A stretch of 45,833 nt of DNA, taken from positions 1 to 45,833 of the forward strand of contig NZ_WJFC01000099.1 of NCBI RefSeq assembly GCF_009725235.1, given 5' to 3'. Made by a program: the position numbers and the translations under genes. A model generated the notes under the pieces. It was not told the origin of the DNA, searched no databases, and saw only the letters and a program-made list of their open reading frames with translations. Below, piece by piece: positions 43,301 through 45,833 of the stretch. How positions within the stretch are numbered: the first letter of the stretch is position 1; each line of letters starts with the position of its first letter. The stretch is from Scytonema sp. UIC 10036 (GTDB lineage Bacteria > Cyanobacteriota > Cyanobacteriia > Cyanobacteriales > Nostocaceae).

Positions 43301-45833
43301 ATCAGTTAAACTCCTTTGCATCAGAAGTAACTAGGGTAGCCCGTGAGGTGGGTACCGAAGGTAAACTCGGCGCACAAGCTTACGTAAAAGGCGTTGCAGG
43401 AACTTGGAAGGATTTGACTGACAACGTGAACTCAATGGCGGGTAACCTGACAGCCCAGGTGCGAAACATTGCGGAAGTCACCAAAGCGGTGGCAAACGGT
43501 GACTTGTCCAAGAAAATTACCGTTGATGTAAGAGGTGAAATTCTCGATTTGAAGAACACCATCAACACAATGGTAGATCAACTCAGTTCCTTTGCATCTG
43601 AGGTAACTAGGGTAGCTCGTGAAGTGGGTACGGAAGGTAAACTTGGAGGTCAAGCACAAGTCACCGGTGTTGCGGGAACTTGGAAAGACTTGACCGATAA
43701 TGTGAACTCAATGGCGGGGAACTTAACAGCACAAGTGCGAGGGATTGCGCGAGTTGTGACAGCCGTTGCTAACGGTGACCTGAAGCGCAAACTGATGCTT
43801 GATGCTAAGGGGGAAATTGAAACCCTAGCAGAAACCATCAACGAAATGATTGACACCCTAGCAACCTTTGCCAATCAGGTGACTACTGTAGCCCGTGAGG
43901 TGGGGATTGAAGGAAAATTGGGAGGTCAAGCGAAAGTTCCCGGTGCGGCTGGTACGTGGAAGGATTTGACGGATAATGTAAATGAACTGGCTGCAACTTT
44001 GACAACTCAGTTAAGAGCGATCGCAGAAGTTGCAACAGCAGTCACAAAAGGTGACTTAACACGTTCGATTTCCGTGGAAGCACTGGGTGAAGTCGCCATC
44101 TTGAAGGACAACATCAACCAGATGATTGCTAACCTGAGAGAAACAACCCAGAAGAACACCGAACAAGACTGGTTGAAGACAAACCTAGCTAAGTTCACCC
44201 GAATGCTACAGGGTCAGCGCGACTTAGAGACCGTTTCCAAATTAATTCTCTCGGAGTTAGCACCACTGGTAGGAGCATCTCACGGTGTCTTCTACATTAT
44301 GGAAGGCATAGAAGACAATCCATTCTTAAAGCTACTAAGTAGTTATGCTTACCGGGAACGGAAGCACCTTGCCAATCGCTTCCACCTTGGCGAAGGTTTG
44401 GTGGGACAGTGTGCTTTGGAAAAAGAACGCATTCTGCTGACAGAAATACCCTACGACTATATTAAGATTGGTTCTGGGTTGGGAGAAGCACCGCCACTCA
44501 ACGTTGTCGTTTTACCAGTCCTATTTGAAGGACAAGTCACAGCCGTGATTGAATTGGCATCATTCCGACGCTTCAGTGAAATTCACCTGACTTTCTTTGA
44601 CCAACTCACCGAAAGTATTGCAATTGTATTAAACACCATTGCGGCTAGCATGCGGACTGAAGAGTTACTCAAGCAATCGCAGTCTTTGGCACAGGAATTA
44701 CAAGCACAGCAAAACGAACTTAGGGAAACAAACAAGCGCTTGGAACAACAAGCCCTCACCCTAAAAGCTTCCGAAGAATTACTGAAGAAGCAGCAAGAGG
44801 AGTTACAACAAACCAATGCCGAACTTGAAGAAAAAGCAGAGTTGCTAGCGTTGCAGAACAAAGAAGTTGAACGTAAAAATCAAGAAATTGAATACGCAAG
44901 ACGTTCTTTGGAAGAAAAAGCAGAACAACTCTCCCTTTCCTCAAGATACAAGTCCGAGTTTTTGGCAAATATGTCCCATGAATTGCGGACACCACTCAAT
45001 AGCTTGTTAATTCTGGCGAAGCTACTATCAGATAATGTTGGGGGCAATTTAACAGATAAACAAGTCGAATACAGCCGGACAATTTTCTCCTCAGGAAATG
45101 ACTTGTTAGCACTAATTAATGACATTTTGGATTTAGCGAAAATTGAATCCGGGACTATGTCAATTGATATAGACCAAATGCTGTTTACAGAATTGCACCA
45201 ACAAATAGAGCGTACCTTCAGACAAATTGCAAGTGACAAAAACCTCGGTTTTCACATCGAACTCGCTGCAGATCTTCCCAGAAGCATTCATACTGATGCC
45301 AAACGTTTGCAGCAAGTGTTAAAAAACCTGCTCGCCAATGCATTCAAGTTTACTGAACGTGGAGAAGTCCGCTTGCAAATGTTTGTAGCAACTCAGGGAT
45401 GGTCTCACGACCACGAAACTTTAAGTCGCGCCCAAACTGTCATCGGCTTTGCTGTTAGCGATACAGGTATTGGCATTGCTAATGAGAAGCAAAAGATAAT
45501 TTTTGAAGCGTTTCAACAAGCGGATGGAACCACCAGCCGTAAATACGGTGGTACTGGGTTGGGCTTGTCAATTAGCCGGGAAATTACCCGTTTGTTAGGT
45601 GGAGAAATTAAACTTGTTAGCCGTCTGGGTGAGGGAAGCACCTTTACACTTTATTTACCCCAAGCCAGAGGATATGAGGATTTGTTGACATGGCGACACG
45701 GAAACACAGTTTCTTCATCGTCTCCCTCTGGAATGACCGATCAATCTCATTCCTTACTGCAAAATAACTCATCCCAGCGTCCCCTACCTGCTACTTCCAC
45801 TACTCCCACTACTCCCCCACTCCCCCCATCTCC
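40366..45833 (+). CDS. Poly-HAMP hybrid-type histidine kinase (3' end outside window)
   Basis: From the ATG at 40366 the frame stays open to the window edge, at least 1822 codons. A short lead ([14 protein letters not shown]) is followed by HAMP domains: two degenerate ones, then about twelve 92-residue units, each holding VARE(V)[21 protein letters not shown] and [17 protein letters not shown]. Then come a GAF domain (about 1280-1425), a coiled coil (about 1430-1525), HisKA with [10 protein letters not shown] (His1538) and HATPase with [17 protein letters not shown] and [11 protein letters not shown] Ser/Pro-rich linker starts near 1768; receiver domains probably follow. No membrane segment is seen, so it is cytoplasmic. 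The layout resembles fungal group III (Nik1) kinases and cyanobacterial relatives that sense osmotic stress. Signal unknown. Confidence 0.93.
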   Translation, partial: MVTELTTKESDNLDLKQLLKTLSAVKKGDFSARMPIDQTGIAGKIADALNDIIEQNERLTEELQRISNVVGKEGKITERATLGNVRGSWSACVDSVNTLITDLVQPTAETARVIRAVANGDLSQTIAPEIEGRPLKGEFLQTAQMVNTMVGQLNSFASEVTRVAREVGTEGKLGVQAEVPGVAGTWKDLTDSVNLMAGNLTAQVRNIAEVTTAVANGDLSKKITVDVKGEILELKNTINTMVDQLNSFASEVTRVAREVGIEGKLGVLAEVKGVAGTWKDLTESVNMMAGNLTAQVRNIAEVTTAVANGDLSKKITVDVKGEILELKNTVNIMVDQLNSFASEVTRVAREVGAEGKLGGQAQVPGVAGTWKDLTDSVNFMAGSLTAQVRNIAEVTTAVANGDLSKKITVDVKGEILELKNTINTMVDQLNSFASEVTRVAREVGTEGKLGVQAEVQGVAGTWKDLTDSVNMMAGNLTGQVRNIAEVATAIANGDLSKKITVDVKGEIFELKNTINIMVDQLSSFASEVTRVAREVGSEGKLGVQADVRGVAGTWKDLTDSVNFMAGSLTAQVRNIAEVTTAVANGDLSKKITVDVRGEILELKNTINTMVDQLNSFAGEVTRVAREVGAEGKLGVQAEVKGVAGTWKDLTDSVNFMAGNLTAQVRNIAEVTTAVANGDLSKKITVDVKGEILELKNTINIMVDQLSSFASEVTRVAREVGTEGKLGVQAEVKGVAGTWKDLTGAVNMMAGNLTDQVRNIAEVATAIANGDLSKKITVQVKGEIFELKNTMNIMVDQLNSFASEVTRVAREVGSEGKLGVQADVRGVAGTWKDLTDSVNFMAGSLTAQVRNIAAVTTAVANGDLSKKITVDVKGEILELKNTINTMVDQLNSFASEVTRVAREVGTEGKLGVQAQVPGIAGTWKDLTDSVNSMAGSLTSQVRNIAEVTTAVANGDLSKKITVDVKGEILELKDTINTMVDQLNSFASEVTRVAREVGTEGKLGAQAYVKGVAGTWKDLTDNVNSMAGNLTAQVRNIAEVTKAVANGDLSKKITVDVRGEILDLKNTINTMVDQLSSFASEVTRVAREVGTEGKLGGQAQVTGVAGTWKDLTDNVNSMAGNLTAQVRGIARVVTAVANGDLKRKLMLDAKGEIETLAETINEMIDTLATFANQVTTVAREVGIEGKLGGQAKVPGAAGTWKDLTDNVNELAATLTTQLRAIAEVATAVTKGDLTRSISVEALGEVAILKDNINQMIANLRETTQKNTEQDWLKTNLAKFTRMLQGQRDLETVSKLILSELAPLVGASHGVFYIMEGIEDNPFLKLLSSYAYRERKHLANRFHLGEGLVGQCALEKERILLTEIPYDYIKIGSGLGEAPPLNVVVLPVLFEGQVTAVIELASFRRFSEIHLTFFDQLTESIAIVLNTIAASMRTEELLKQSQSLAQELQAQQNELRETNKRLEQQALTLKASEELLKKQQEELQQTNAELEEKAELLALQNKEVERKNQEIEYARRSLEEKAEQLSLSSRYKSEFLANMSHELRTPLNSLLILAKLLSDNVGGNLTDKQVEYSRTIFSSGNDLLALINDILDLAKIESGTMSIDIDQMLFTELHQQIERTFRQIASDKNLGFHIELAADLPRSIHTDAKRLQQVLKNLLANAFKFTERGEVRLQMFVATQGWSHDHETLSRAQTVIGFAVSDTGIGIANEKQKIIFEAFQQADGTTSRKYGGTGLGLSISREITRLLGGEIKLVSRLGEGSTFTLYLPQARGYEDLLTWRHGNTVSSSSPSGMTDQSHSLLQNNSSQRPLPATSTTPTTPPLPPS
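40860..44060 (+). repeat. Twelve-unit 276-bp tandem array coding HAMP pairs
   Basis: The core GTWKDLT recurs at about 40917, 41191, 41469, 41747, 42022, 42299, 42574, 42849, 43126, 43402, 43677 and 43953, a period close to 276 bp. An 828-bp block (three units) starting at 41821 is duplicated at 42649; both begin GTGGCAACTGCGATCGCAAA and code GEIFELKN, then [14 protein letters not shown]. Inner units are most alike; the first and last ones diverge. Long frames on the other strand are by-products of this array. Confidence 0.88.

Noticed and set aside
40971..43874. Many open frames on the minus strand of the HAMP array
   Set aside because: They repeat with the 276-bp period and result from codon composition of the plus-strand HAMP gene, which is open for 1822 codons.
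40860..44060. Regular repeats as a possible CRISPR array
   Set aside because: The 276-bp unit is coding and the intervening sequence is conserved, unlike spacers. STRR arrays have a 7-bp period with no spacers.

Overview
The window comes from a filamentous, probably heterocyst-forming cyanobacterium (Nostocales, Scytonema/Tolypothrix-like). Seen directly: many HIP1 octamers (GCGATCGC), tandem heptamers of the cyanobacterial STRR type, dispersed palindromic repeats, a CcaA-type carboxysomal carbonic anhydrase, a CHASE2 Ser/Thr kinase, a caspase/NTPase/WD40 giant and a poly-HAMP histidine kinase. No rRNA, tRNA or CRISPR array was seen. The genus is an inference.

Layout. 0-6 kb: an envelope and signalling group, made of an outer-membrane barrel-like protein, a divergent FecR-domain secreted protein with a Pro/Val/Ala-rich tail, and a CHASE2 receptor kinase. 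6.6-8.8 kb: a LabA-like NYN protein and leuA. 9-12.1 kb: mobile DNA, with a decayed IS607-type element (tnpA with one nonsense codon, tnpB cut off) fused to the 3' end of a retropepsin-like gene, then an apparently complete IS630 element with terminal repeats and a frameshift site. 12.2-14.8 kb: NmrA and SDR oxidoreductases with a divergent TetR regulator. 14.9-18.6 kb: a DUF4160/DUF2442 pair, a MocR/PdxR-type regulator and an MFS transporter. 18.8-21.2 kb: toxin-antitoxin genes (one VapC destroyed, one VapC intact), an integrase stub and an unknown gene. 21.5-26.1 kb: a 1532-residue caspase-nSTAND-WD40 protein. 26.1-35 kb: UspA, an SDR, a MITE-like element, a RoxA/MauG-like di-heme cytochrome, a small unknown protein, ccaA, an SbcD-like phosphoesterase and an ATP-grasp protein.

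35.4-39.9 kb is a gene graveyard. It holds a 3' fragment of gamma-glutamyltransferase, a C-terminal Rpn-family piece, a Phd/PemK-type pair whose antitoxin tail is duplicated, a hemagglutinin-type (TpsA) gene broken by a TnpB/Cas12-like 3' fragment, and a Septu-like ATPase/HNH pair in which the ATPase lacks Walker A and the HNH gene is cut after about 53 codons. The window ends inside a very long histidine kinase (40366 to beyond 45833) with about twelve near-identical 276-bp HAMP units, a GAF domain, HisKA and HATPase.

The most interesting objects are the caspase/NTPase/WD40 protein (a candidate cell-death or defence effector), the poly-HAMP array with its 828-bp higher-order duplication, the degraded defence pair, and several recombination junctions that truncate two genes at once. 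I found no complete system that I can call new. The strongest lead is the caspase-nSTAND-WD40 gene.
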